A stretch of DNA of 64,000 nt, taken from assembly GCF_051014685.1 (NCBI RefSeq), contig NC_135060.1, positions 9,424,001-9,488,000 on the forward strand. The letters are read 5' to 3'. Below are positions 13,741 through 25,124 of the stretch, one piece after another. The notes under the pieces were generated by a model. It saw only the letters and a program-made list of their open reading frames with translations, searched no databases and was not told the origin of the DNA. Every line of letters begins with the position of its first letter. Positions within the stretch are counted from its first letter, which is position 1. Source of the DNA: Ptiloglossa arizonensis. Its lineage: Eukaryota; Arthropoda; Insecta; Hymenoptera; Colletidae. A program made the position numbers and the translations under genes.

Positions 13741-16700
13741 ACGCAAGACTTGAAATTACGGGTCACGATAAGTGAGAATTTTCTAATCCGTTCTTGTGAA
13801 GAATGTTCGGCAACTGGTGATACGGTAATTCTACGCGAGAAAATTAATAAAAAATATACAATAAATTTTCTTCGTCCGAGTCACGGTTTTCGAGTAAAAT
13901 AACGTTGAAGATTCAACAGGTAAGCGCTCGATCGAATACTTGTCCAACGTGTCCGTCCATTACTCGTTATTTCTATTCGCGTTGGTGTTCGTAAGCATCG
14001 ACGATAGCGGGAACGTAAAAAGAGTTTACACGAGTGTACGATTAATCGAGAACCGTGTAATGCTAATCGACCGACACGAACGATCGACTTTCGACCACTT
14101 GACGATTTCTCTGATCGACGACTCGTGAAACGTGTCTCGATCACTTTCCCCGCGATCCCTCGCGAATCGTTCGTCACTTATCGCGAAGAGACATTATCTC
14201 GAATCTTCTCCTTCGTTCTCGATGTATCGCAAACTCGTATTCGTACGTTCTCGACGATACATCGTTCTCCGTGGAATATTAATATTCAATTTTCCGAGTA
14301 ACCTCGTGCACCCGATTCGAAGGTTCGAAAGTGGGAGGGTTCGGAAGGTCCGTTTCGCGATAACCGAACGTTACATCAAAATTCCAGCGTGAATGACTAA
14401 ACATCTATTAGCTAACCAAGGATGAAATTAGACGGCAATTTTGACTCCCGTTCTTCAGCCCGATCAAATATGTACACGGGTCGGAAGACCTTCCATGAAT
14501 GATAAACGAAAACCCTCCATCACGGTCGGGCTAAAACGTTTCCCCCAAATCCCACCGAGGCCGAAGCAGCTAATTCACCCGTCGACCGTGCTCGATTGTC
14601 CGTGATAATCAGCGATCCCCCACCCTCGGAGCGTGTACCCTCCTCGACGATACCAAAATTTTCGCTCGTACTCTCTCTCTCTTCGATAGACCACGAGGAT
14701 GGAGAAACTCGGTAAGAAAGGATTTTTTCGAGGCGGAAAGTTCGTTGGGAAATGGTGCCGCGAGATGAGGCGACGGGGGTGGTGGTACGCGATGGGGACG
14801 GACGAGGAGAGGGCCCCGTTAACAGGGAGACCCCGAAGAGCTGCTTACCGGCACGTAACAAAGGACAGGCACCACCGTTCGAGTAGCGAGCGTACACTTT
14901 AATATTTTTAAAGTACGTCCGATCCTCTATGAAGGGTCTTCCGCTAACGAAGCAGAATCGAAGCGACGAGCCGGAAAATGGAAGGGGTTGCGAAGAACGG
15001 GAGCGAGACTCGACGAAGGGGTTGCACGGGTGCGAGGGGGACGAAATAAGTAGACGGGAAGGAGAAAGTCTTGGATAGGAGGCGGTGGATCCCAGCGTGC
15101 CGTTGGAAAAAGGCGTCTACCGGGGACTGGGAGGGAACCGGGTGAAAAGGAATCGGGAGCAAAGTTATCGAGCCGAAGACGGAAACAAAGGCCGGGTTTG
15201 CCGTAGCCGCGCAAATTAATCGCGTTAATGCACCGTCCAATGCTGCCAGTTGGCTGCTACGAATGCATCGTAGGCTAGAACGGGCTTCCAACGCCTTTAC
15301 CTCGACACGCGCCTTTATTACGTTGTCCTATTATCCGAGACAGCGTCTTTGAGAGACGGAGGACTCGATCGCTCGAGTTCGTCGCTGCCCGGTCGGACCG
15401 AGACGGTTCGAAACCAAAGGGTCTTTGTCCATCGCTCTCGAACGCTTTCTTTCCCGATACGGATTATCGAGAATTCGTAACAAGACGCTGTATCCAACGA
15501 TCGAGATCCTTTCTCCATTTCTCGCGGAGTTCGAACTATGGATACATCGCGTCGAGTGATTCGCGATGCGTACAGATCGGTATGAGTTCGCTAGCACACG
15601 GGAGATGATCCGTTTCGCGAGTTCTCGCCTCGCGACTCGTCCAAACTTTTAATAACGTCCCTGTCCATTTCCATGAGCGAGTTATCGGGACTTGGTTCTT
15701 CGTCCTTGTCACCCGCTCGGCTGGAGAAATTTATTTACAGGCGACGATGCAATTTGTCGGATTTTCAGCGGAGGTATGCGAGTTTTCTTTTCTTTTTTTT
15801 TCGCGTTCGCGGCAATCTATCGGTTCGATAATTAGATGCTTTATCGACTCGGTGGATGCGCACTTCGTTATAACTCGGGAAACTTTGGCGCACAAGTGCG
15901 GAGAATCCAGGAAGTATCTTTTTAAAAATTAGTCGGAAGATGAAGTATCTTTTTAAATATTGCTCCGAAGAACGAAGTGAGAGCAAAATATTCTACGATA
16001 AGATCGATCGGTAGATTTCTCGTTGCGCATGGGTGGGCGAAACGATTGAATTCTTGCGATCGATGGGTGGTAAATTTTAATATTATTTTCCATTGACAAT
16101 CGAGAACTCGAACCCTACGGGAACGATTGGAATTTTCTGCGTTTCCGTTTCTGAAGCAAAATTATTATTTTAAGAAATTTTCTGAGTTTCCTGCAAACTG
16201 TACGGACATATGCAGTATATTCTAATACGTATAAATTGAGAAAAAGTACCATACGAAATACGGGATGTGTTTAGGAAAATCGTGTGCCAGAGTGTTCTTG
16301 ATTAGCATGGTTCGTCATCGTTCGGCGTATCTGTTCCCTTTTTTATGCCTTTATCTTTTAACGTAAACGCCCAATTTCGTACGCCGCGGGATTACCGCGA
16401 GCGCTCGAAGAAAAATAGCCACTAATACTTTTTCATTTAGCCGTGAGCTAGGATTACCGCGTCTGTTGAGACCGTGCACCGGAGCAATCAAATTATATTC
16501 CCAGCGCAATCAGCTTCGAAAACGAGATAGAACCAGCCATCGATAGGAACTAGAAAAAAAATAAAAGTGAGAGAATATGGAAACGAAGGACGAGGCGCGT
16601 GTGCGCGAACGTGTTTTCCAAATCGATGTCGCTATCGTGCTTAGCAACGTTTGAACGACGAACGAGTTGTATCTCGTTCGTTAATAACTCAACGAAGCCA

Positions 16701-19289
16701 TTCTACTTTCTTTTCAACGACATCAAAAATATTCGTAGCATAATTTTAACGGATTCTCCACAAGTGTGGAAGAAAAATGATTTATTCGACGTCATTTTTT
16801 TCGAGCGTTTTTGAATCGTTGATATTTTTTTCTCGAAAACACATATTTTTTGTATTTCGTCTTAAAGTAAACAGAAAAGTAGGTATATTTGTTAATGCCT
16901 GAGTCACGATTTTCAAATGAAATTAAAGCGATGGTTTTTTTAATTATTTCCGGTGGGATAACAGTTAACAGAAAGCTCTAACGAAACGATTCGTCGTGTT
17001 CTCTGGAGTGACAGGTTGCTGTTGGTAAATTTCTAATTTTCTCAGGAGAGAAAAGTCTAACGGGTATTAGTCGATATTTGCAATTATTTTTGACCGCGCA
17101 CGTGTACCCCGTTGATGTTCGTTTCCATGCGCACGTCGCATGAAAAATTCAAGCGCGCCAATCACTCGCGTCCCTTCGTGCTGATAATTGTTACACCAGA
17201 CTCAATTATCCGCACTCGATACTTCGTGCAATTGTACAGAGTTTCCATTAAAATTGATTTAGTCCCCATTGACCTGGAAATTTAATCAAGAATTTAGATG
17301 CACTCGCAACCAAGGAACGATTTTATGAACCGGATTCGCATCGAACGTATATTTTTAGTTACGAGTAGTAGCAAACTTGTTTGTCTTGAGTACAAAAATA
17401 ATTGTTCTCTCGTTAAAGAGACGGATCGATCGAAATGTAAGAATGGGAGTACAAAACAATCGATAAGTGGACGTAAACACTTTTTCGTTAACCGAATACG
17501 GCGGTTGCCACCGGAATATAAATTTAATCGTTACCCGGCTCTCGAAACGTATTCATTTCGTGCACGTGGACAGGTTTTCGACCATCGAACGATTTAATTA
17601 CGAAAAGATATCGTAATATTTACTTTTTCCCTCCCTTATTCGCGAAACGATTTATGAAATATTGGCGATCGTGTGTAACTACTCGCGCATTGCGACGTCG
17701 TTGTTCATTTCTCTGATAATAAGAAGCACTCGAGGAATGGAAACTCATTTACGATCCTTATCCTTTATCGCTGGCAATACTCGGCATTAAACTCTTTAAT
17801 TATTCATTAATAAAGTACGCTGCTGTGCTTTCTTAATTGCGCTTCTTCCGTTCGAACAGGCACGAATCCTCCTGAGAACGGAAAGATTGGAACTGTAATT
17901 ATTTCTCTTCCTGCGATCCTCTCGAGCTTCCTCCGCAGGATCCAGTGAAAAGGATGCGCGGCGATTTATCTTTACCCCGAGTCACTTTTTATCTCGGTGT
18001 CCATTTGGTACGTATAAAGACAGATAGAAGCGAATAAAGCGAGAATCTCGCCAAGTTTCCGTCGTTATCCGCCCCTTCGTTGCGTTTTTCGCGAAAAATC
18101 TCCGATCATTTTCAATTTCTCGTTCGAGTGCGTTTCCGGTCTCGAAAATTTGACATCGATTCGATCCGGGGGAAATTATCCTCCAAGTTTTCTTCCTCTC
18201 AGTTTGCTCGACATCGCGATAATTTGGGAACTGTTGCCGACAAACTGCGAAACGGACACGATGCGTTTAAATAACTTCCAACGACCGTCTCTCTGAAGTT
18301 CGTAACGGTCGTAATTGGCCGGATGATGAAGTAGAAATTAACGATTGCAAGTTCCCGCTACTGTTTTCGATAGTCGGGAAGGTTCATCCTCTGTCCCGTA
18401 GCAGCTGCTACGAAGCGTTTGACCGCGAATCAGTCTTTTCGAGAGCGATGGCTACGACAGATGTTTCGAAACAAATGGCTTCGTAACTTTCTGTAATTGA
18501 AATTAATGGTTTATCAGCGCGCTAGCCTTTAATAGGAAAACCTACCGGACGTGGACCGGTTAAATCGAGGATGTTCGTTACATAAATGGATCGTAACTTC
18601 CGGACGGCGTAAGCGTTGATAAATACGGATTTCTTGCTGTCCTAGAACGACCTCGTATTTCTCAATTTTCCGGATTATCGCGGTCGTTAACGGCAACGTG
18701 ACAATCACTTTTTAATATCGACACGCGCGTGCTGTCGCATAATCGTAAATGCTTATACGTAACGCTGCAATTTGCCGGAACACGGTCGGATTAACTTGTC
18801 TTTCCGCGTAAATCAGGTTGCGTTGTATATTCTCTGTCAGATTTACCGGCACAGCTTTACCGCGTTTCGTCGGGACAGAGACACGAACAGTTTTTAAAGA
18901 ACGTTCGCGTTCGCGTCGACGACTGCTCTTTCGTTAATCGCTCGGGATTTGGCCACTTTATTATTTACCATTAGTTTCAACCGCACGATACGGGAATACC
19001 GAACTCGAATCAACCTTACGAGAGATAATTCTGAACGTTAACCGTTCCGAAATGATAGAAAAAGTAACGATCGTTGCGTACGTACAATTAATATTATCAT
19101 CGAACATTATAAAACCTGCACTCTGTTCTCGGGTAATTATCATCCTATCGTAACATTACCACCGGCTACAGTTTCCACGATACTTGACTCGCATTCGCTC
19201 TTTTAAGAAGTTTCTTTTTCAAACGTAAGCACCGAAGTGATTCTCGTGTTTCGTTGTACACGTGGATGCTAAAATCGTAACACCAAGTA
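13741..19289. other. Unique non-coding sequence
   Basis: No supported gene. A strong donor-like string (CAACAG|GTAAGC) occurs at 13914-13925, but no matching exon is visible. GGATTACCGCG occurs twice near 16389 and 16452. A GC-rich block at about 14470-15280 gives overlapping open frames on both strands but no recognisable product. Confidence 0.4.
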
Positions 19290-19468
19290 AATCTCTTACA
19301 TTGCATATTCGTATATTCTCTTACATTACGCACTCGTATATTCTCTTACGTACAATATTCGTATATTCTCTCGCGTTACATATTTCTGTATTCTCTTACG
19401 TAACATACTCGTACATTCTCCTACGTAACGTATTCGTACATTCTCCTACATTACCCGTTCGTAAATTC
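19290..19468. repeat. Tandem repeat, about 27-bp unit
   Basis: Six to seven degenerate copies of a unit resembling TTCGTATATTCTCTTACGTA run head to tail, with drift to TACATTCTCCTACGTAAC in the right half. The open frame across it (19262-19513) reflects the repeat and is not a gene. Confidence 0.7.
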
Positions 19469-20893
19469 CAAACGATCCGACACTCGATCGCTCGCCCACT
19501 GGACAAAATCTGAAACACCTTTGTCTACCTGTCCGATACGACATCCGTGGCGCGTGTGAGGCCCACCGAGCACGCCGATAAGACCGCCACGAAGCCTAAA
19601 CACCGGGATCACCGATAACCGAAAATCGTGTATACAAGCCACTGCCCTCTGAATAAAAATTCATCGATTGTTCCAACTTAGTCGAGCGTGAATCTCTGTC
19701 CGTCACCCGCTACGCACCTTTCGATTATTACGCCGGTTCGCCGTTATACATTCCACGGAAGTATTTCGTTGAAACGGCTACTTTCGCTAGTATTCGCCTG
19801 AGCAGTGAATTTCGGTATTTATTCGATTATTCTACGGAGCGAAGAATCGGTTAATTTCATTGAAGTACTTCTGTTGCGATCCCGTGCATTTTAGTGCGCG
19901 AGTGAAAGAAACTCTAGTGTTTATATTTTTGTTCGTCGCTCCGATACGGTCCCGTGACACGCGGGCGGTCGCGAGACCGTGTGATAACGTCGTCGAGAGC
20001 GAAGTCGCGTTCACAGCGTTGGATCGTCATAAAATCCCGTCGCCAAACCGGGTGAACGCAGTCTACCAAGTAACTAACTCGGTTACCGCGCGCACTTGTT
20101 CACCAAGCCCCCGTTGGGTCCCCTGTCTCGCCCACGCATTCTCCGTTCGGCTCGCTGTCTTCGCTCCTCGCGCGAGTTCACCCTTCCCCACGAGCCGGCT
20201 CTCTTTGCAACGCTCCTGGCGGCGCGTGTACCTGCCCATTATGGCTAAAAGCGTAGCACACTCGATTATCACGTCGTCGCGCGTGGCTGAAAACTGAAAA
20301 TGCCGCCGTGGGCCTTTGACGGTGTAAGAGCTCCTACGTTCCGACGAACGGTATTAGCCGCGCTGTGAAAATTTCCCTAACAGCCTTACCGCGAACTTGC
20401 CAAACCGGGTGGCTTCCCCTTGCTCTCGACGCGTCCTGATCGATTCTCGTCGAGCACCGCTTTTCGCCGCGAAGACAGAAGTCGTTCCACCGTCGATTCG
20501 ACGTAACCGGGCCCGATAATGATTTCTAACCGCGGAGAGAATCCATATTTTGGGGTACCCCGTTTCGAAGAGTTTTCACCTACGACGTCGATACGAAATA
20601 TCGCGAAATATCGCGGTAGGGGTATTACGAACGTTTGTTAATCGGGTGAAATTTTTCTCTCGAGTGCTTCGAGTTTTCGTCTATTTCTCTGATACGGTCG
20701 TCTCTGGTCAGTATCGATTTTTATCGTGCACTTTGAATTTTGAAAGCGACGATCGAGCGAATTACCGAAGACAATCGCGTTCAATTGGAGAATCGCGAGA
20801 AATTGGATTCGTGTTCTATCGATGTACAAAGCTAATTACGGGTGATATTTTTGCGTCGGTTTGAGTGTAATCGCGTGTATCGCGTGCAATCTA
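19469..20893. other. Unique non-coding sequence
   Basis: No supported gene. The CpG-rich block at about 20085-20240 gives a 145-codon frame without domain-like features. Confidence 0.4.
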
Positions 20894-21026
20894 TATAAGG
20901 TTCGGAAAGTAATTTCGTTTTTTTCTGGTGAAAATGAAACACGCTTTGCTTAGAGTGTACAAACATTTTACTAAATTGTATTTTCTCCATTTTGGAAAAC
21001 GAAATCACTTTACGAACAAGCCAATA
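20894..21026 (+). mobile_element. Mariner-type MITE, copy 3
   Basis: It begins TATAAGGTTCGGAAAGTAATTTCG, with a small deletion in the usual TTGTTCGG, and ends CACTTTACGAACAAGCCAATA. The family landmarks GAAACACG, ACAAACATTTTACTAAATTG and CTCCATTTTGGAAAACG are all present. Non-coding. Confidence 0.75.
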
Positions 21027-22153
21027 GAAATATTTGTACAATTTACTTGACGGATGAAAGCTCGTGACTGTAAGATTCAACGATCGTTCGGAACGATTTG
21101 CAAGTTTACGTTATTTTCGTCTTATCGTACTTATGCATACACGTTGAAAAGAAAAAAAGACGCTCGTCGAAGCATATCCCAGCGATGATTTGCATTCGAA
21201 CGCGTCAGCGAATTTCTTAAGACGGTATGTGCTTACTCGCCGAACGGAAAGTTAAGAAAGGAACCCTCGTTTATCGACATTCGACCACACCCTCGAATCA
21301 TTAGTCGAAAAGCTACGCTGCTGTGATTCCAAGGAAAGACGACCCTTCGTTCGTAGTACCGAGACGATGTCGTTTAACGACACCATGCTCTTCAAAATCC
21401 TTACAACAAAGTTTTTGTTTGCTCGAAATCCGAGACCTTCCTTGGGTGGTCTTACGGCAAGGAAACCCTTATAAAGGGACTCGATAATGACGCAACACAG
21501 CACACTACGGGAGGCAGAATCTCGGTATTGTATCCAAACCCCGTTTTATTTTCAAGAGGCTTCAATTGTCCCGTGAAAGGTTCTAATACATTTGAGAGGA
21601 AGACGAAAAGCTCTGGTATGCTATGCGGAAAAAAAAAAAAATGTTAAAACGACCTCTTCGCGATTTAACCATCCCTGGTCACACGTTGGACGACAATCGT
21701 TTACGCGAGCAGTCGCGTACGCTTTTGATTTTCAATCCTCGATCGAACAAAAAATTTTCCATTCGCGCTGATAACGTAGTAGAAACGGAAATTGACTTGT
21801 ATTCGTTTCTTTGATGTAATTGTTCGTACTGTTCCGTTGCAAATATTTCTTTCACGAAATATCGAAGTAGAGATACATGCGCGCAAATAATAAAAAAAGT
21901 ACGCATCTTGAAGATAGTGATATCGTGGCAATGCGTGAGAATGAAAGGGATTGAATGAGAGAAATTAAGAATTAGAACGAAAGGGAATGAAAGGCGTGTG
22001 AGGATATAAGGTGCGAAAGAAGAGCGTTTGGAGCAATCATTGGCAGTCAAGAGCAGCCATTGTTGAAATGTGTGTCGTGTCGCGTAAAGAAAGAATAGCG
22101 TAGTCAGCGTAGTCAGAGTAGTCAGCGTAGTTATTAATTGTACGTCTTGTCAA
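21027..22153. other. Non-coding sequence leading into a repeat block
   Basis: No supported gene. The right part (about 21890-22140) is purine-rich and carries four near-repeats of GCGTAGTCA at about 22098-22132. Together with the following array it could be a decayed LTR, but no TG...CA borders or coding remnants were found. Confidence 0.35.
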
Positions 22154-22546
22154 TGTTTCGTTCCTACTACTGCCTCATTCGATACACGTATATCCTAGAA
22201 CTTTATTCACCCTTATTTTATAACCATGTTTCGTTCCTACTATTATCTTATTCAATACACGTATATCCTAGAACTTTATTCCCCTTTATTTCATAACCAA
22301 CGCTACTTACTTAAATAAATTCCTACAATACTAAATACGTAAATATCGGTGACAATATCGATGGTATTAAAATAATCGAGAAGGTAAACTCCCGTTCCTA
22401 CTACTATCTTATTCATTAGACGTATATCCTAGAACTTTATTCACCCTTATTTTATAACCATCACTACTTAAATAAATTTCTACAATACTAAATACGTAAA
22501 TATCGGTGACAATATCGATGGTATTAAAATAGTCGAGAAATTCCCG
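22154..22546. repeat. Compound tandem repeat
   Basis: Three copies of a block containing CGTTCCTACTACT...CGTATATCCTAGAACTTTATTC...TTATAACCA occur, with CCTAGAA landmarks at 22194, 22267 and 22428 (spacing 73 then 161). The second and third copies are each followed by a shared tail containing CTACAATACTAAATACGT and a TATCGGTGACAATATCGATGG-type string. The organisation is therefore one short unit followed by two long units that differ by only a few bases. Confidence 0.75.
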
Positions 22547-23036
22547 TCGAATCAATCTTTTCCAACTTGTGACCCGCGCGAGGATCATAACAGGACAGCA
22601 AAATGTCTATTCCAAGGAGACGCTTTTCCACTTTGCTTTTTATGCAGCTTTCACCTCGCGCCCCATGAAAGTCCGTGAACGTCGAGCGTAACCGCGCAGC
22701 TTTCAGAAACTTCAAAGAGTCACTCAACCGCCCGGCCTTGTCCTTTTACGTTCTTTACGACGTGGCGCCACGTATACGTACGTATACCCCACCGTATATA
22801 GGTAAAACCGCAAGTCGTCCAACATACTGATTGCGATTCACCGGTGGTTGAAACGTCTTAGTCAACAATTGGTTACCGGTGAATTGCACAAAGGACCAAC
22901 TCGCCGGTAGACGCTGATTTCTAATGCTCGACTGGCGCGTCGCGACGCAATTGCGCTAACGAGACTACGCCTCTTTGGGAGGTAAAATAAAACGGACATT
23001 CGGACGGATCAAATCGATGCGATAGAACGGCTCTGG
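22547..23036. other. Unique non-coding sequence
   Basis: No supported gene. A short palindrome-rich ACGTATACGTACGTATAC stretch occurs around 22770. Confidence 0.35.
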
Positions 23037-23745
23037 AAATTTTACGCTGGCAACGTTCGAAATATTGAATTGTCTCGAGAAATTTATCTCGAGGGATAAG
23101 ATAAACACGGTACTAGAATTTAATATTACGAAAAACATATGTTCTTACAAAATAGATATTTATTTGTCGCGTCTGGATCGATGTTTCTTACTTAATAATC
23201 GCCGATAATTCTACGCTGACGATAATTAAATTATCTCGAGAAAAGTACTCGAAAGTATAAGGTAGAGTATTCTACTTTGAAAGAATATTACGTAAGATAT
23301 TGTTTTTTCAAAATAGACGATTGTACATTTATTTATCGTGTTCAGATTGATGTTTTTTACTTAACATTCGCGAGAAAAAAAATCACCGATAATTCTACGC
23401 TGACGGTAATTAAATTATCTCGAGAATAGTACTCGAAAGTATAAGGTAGAAAGAGTACTCTACTTTGATAGAATATTACGAAAGATATTGTTTTTTTCAA
23501 AATAAACGATTGCACATTTATTTATCGTGTCCAGATCGATGTGCTTTACTTAACAATCGCGAGAAAAAAATCACCGATAATTCTACGCTGACAATTAAAA
23601 TTGTCTCGAGAAAAGTATCCGAAAGTATAAAGATATTATTTTTACAAAGCAGCGGATCACGGGTATGTTTATTTGTCGCGACCAGATTGACGATACCTTT
23701 AATTTATCGATCTCGAGGAAAAACACCGACTTGGTAATTTTCAAA
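23037..23745. repeat. Satellite-like tandem array, units of about 184-188 bp
   Basis: Four head-to-tail units can be recognised. The landmark TTCTACGCTGAC falls at 23209, 23393 and 23581 (spacing 184 and 188), with a diverged form near 23040. Each unit also carries ATTATCTCGAGAA, GTACTCGAAAGTATAA, GATATTGTTTTTTCAAAATA and CATTTATTTATCGTGT. The middle two units are most alike; the outer ones are eroded, as expected when unequal exchange homogenises the centre. Confidence 0.8.
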
Positions 23746-23910
23746 GGGATCGCGATAATTGTATTTCCCGAGTATCTTCGTACGTCACTGTGGAAATATT
23801 GATTTTAAAGGGACCTTCGATGACGGGCTATAACCGACTATTTTTTTTCAATTCAGACATTCATTTGCCACGAAAGTACCGACGATCGGTTTTTCGAAAT
23901 AATATTTGCC

Positions 23911-24198
23911 CAGTGTCCGATACATAGTATTAAACGCGGGGAAGAAACCGAGGACGGTGAATCTCGTTTGGCAGTCTCAGACACGGATCCTGCAGACCCT
24001 TGGTCGTCTCGAATCGAGATTATAAATATTGATCCTGAGCGTCCTTCAACTTTGAGTGCACTCGAGGAGTCCCTCTTGTCCCGCATTTCTATACCCGACC
24101 GGTCGAGGGGGATTCTTCGTGGCGAAATTGAAATCCGAGAGGTTCCTCCTGCTCGTTCCGGTAGAAAGAGAGTCAAAGTCGCCCGGGCAAATTAAAAT
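23911..24198 (+). other. Possible coding exon (weak)
   Basis: An open frame runs from a TTTGCCCAG acceptor-like site (ending at 23913) to a TAA at 24196-24198. Its composition is unusually protein-like for this window, with mixed acidic, hydrophobic and basic residues and a lysine/arginine-rich end. A possible donor (TCCG|GTAGAA) lies near 24161. It follows the tandem array and is more GC-balanced than its surroundings. There is no ATG, no recognisable domain, and the opposite strand is also open, so this may be chance. Confidence 0.2.
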
Positions 24199-25023
24199 TG
24201 TGGGGCACGGGCATGGACAACTGCCCTTTGATGGCCGCGCCAACGGTCACGGATCATCTAGTTCTCGGAGTAAGGAAGAATGATGCCGAAAAGGGGGAAA
24301 AGGCCGGCATTTCTTTACGGCGTTCACGGGATGCGTTAAAGGTCGTGGGTGGGCCGACGAACTCGTCCTCCATCGACGATCAAAAGTGAGGAAATTGCCA
24401 ATTTTACAAACGAAACGATCGAAACGGAATTGTTCGTTGCTTCCTGTATATCGTGAGCAAGTGCTCGTCGAGATAATACGGAAAAAGCACCGTGCAACTG
24501 TTCCCGCGTAAACAATACGCATTCATTGTTCAACTTGATCCGTAATCACCCACGTCGTTCAACGAAATGAATTTACGCTCGCTGAAACTCCCGAGCGTTC
24601 TCTTGGTACGATTTTTCTTTCCATTTGGATCGATGGCGTTTGTTTAATTATGACATTTGGCGGAACGTGGAAATATCTTGTAAATAAAGAGCAGCGGTCG
24701 ATAACGAAGTCGCTCGAATCTTTTTAAACATTTGTCCTTTAATTCTCCCCACGTTCGCGATAGAATCGATCCAAGGATCGCGTTATGTTCGAATAGTTCT
24801 TTCGAATTACATCCTCGTTCGTTTAATTCTCGCTTGCTTCCTCTTTCGTTTTATTATACGAAAATTAGGTCGCAAAGTATCGTTCGATCGGAACTTTACG
24901 GCACGATTTACGAAGAACTTTTGCAATATCAACGAAGCATTTAGAATATTTTGAATGTAATACGATTTAATTGCAACGGAAACTGCGATAATTTCAGAGA
25001 TTAATTATAGAGCACAATTTCAA
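24199..25023. other. Unique non-coding sequence
   Basis: No supported gene. Short frames overlap on both strands. Confidence 0.35.
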
Positions 25024-25124
25024 TATTAGCTTGTTCGCAAAGTCAATTCGTTTTCTTTTTTTTTGTGAAAATGAAACACGATTATTTCAAAGTGTATAAA
25101 CATTTTATTAAATTATATATTCTC
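25024..25124 (+). mobile_element. Mariner-type MITE, copy 4 (3' truncated)
   Basis: The left end TATTAGCTTGTTCGCAAAGTC and the interior GAAACACGATTATTTCAAAG...CATTTTATTAAATTATATATTCTC match the family. The match stops abruptly before the CCATTTTGG box, and about 30 bp including the right inverted repeat is missing. Confidence 0.7.

Noticed and set aside
14220..14264. Inverted repeat CGATGTATCG...CGATACATCG
   Set aside because: A 10-bp stem with a 25-base loop, without TA or TTAA borders; too weak to call an element.
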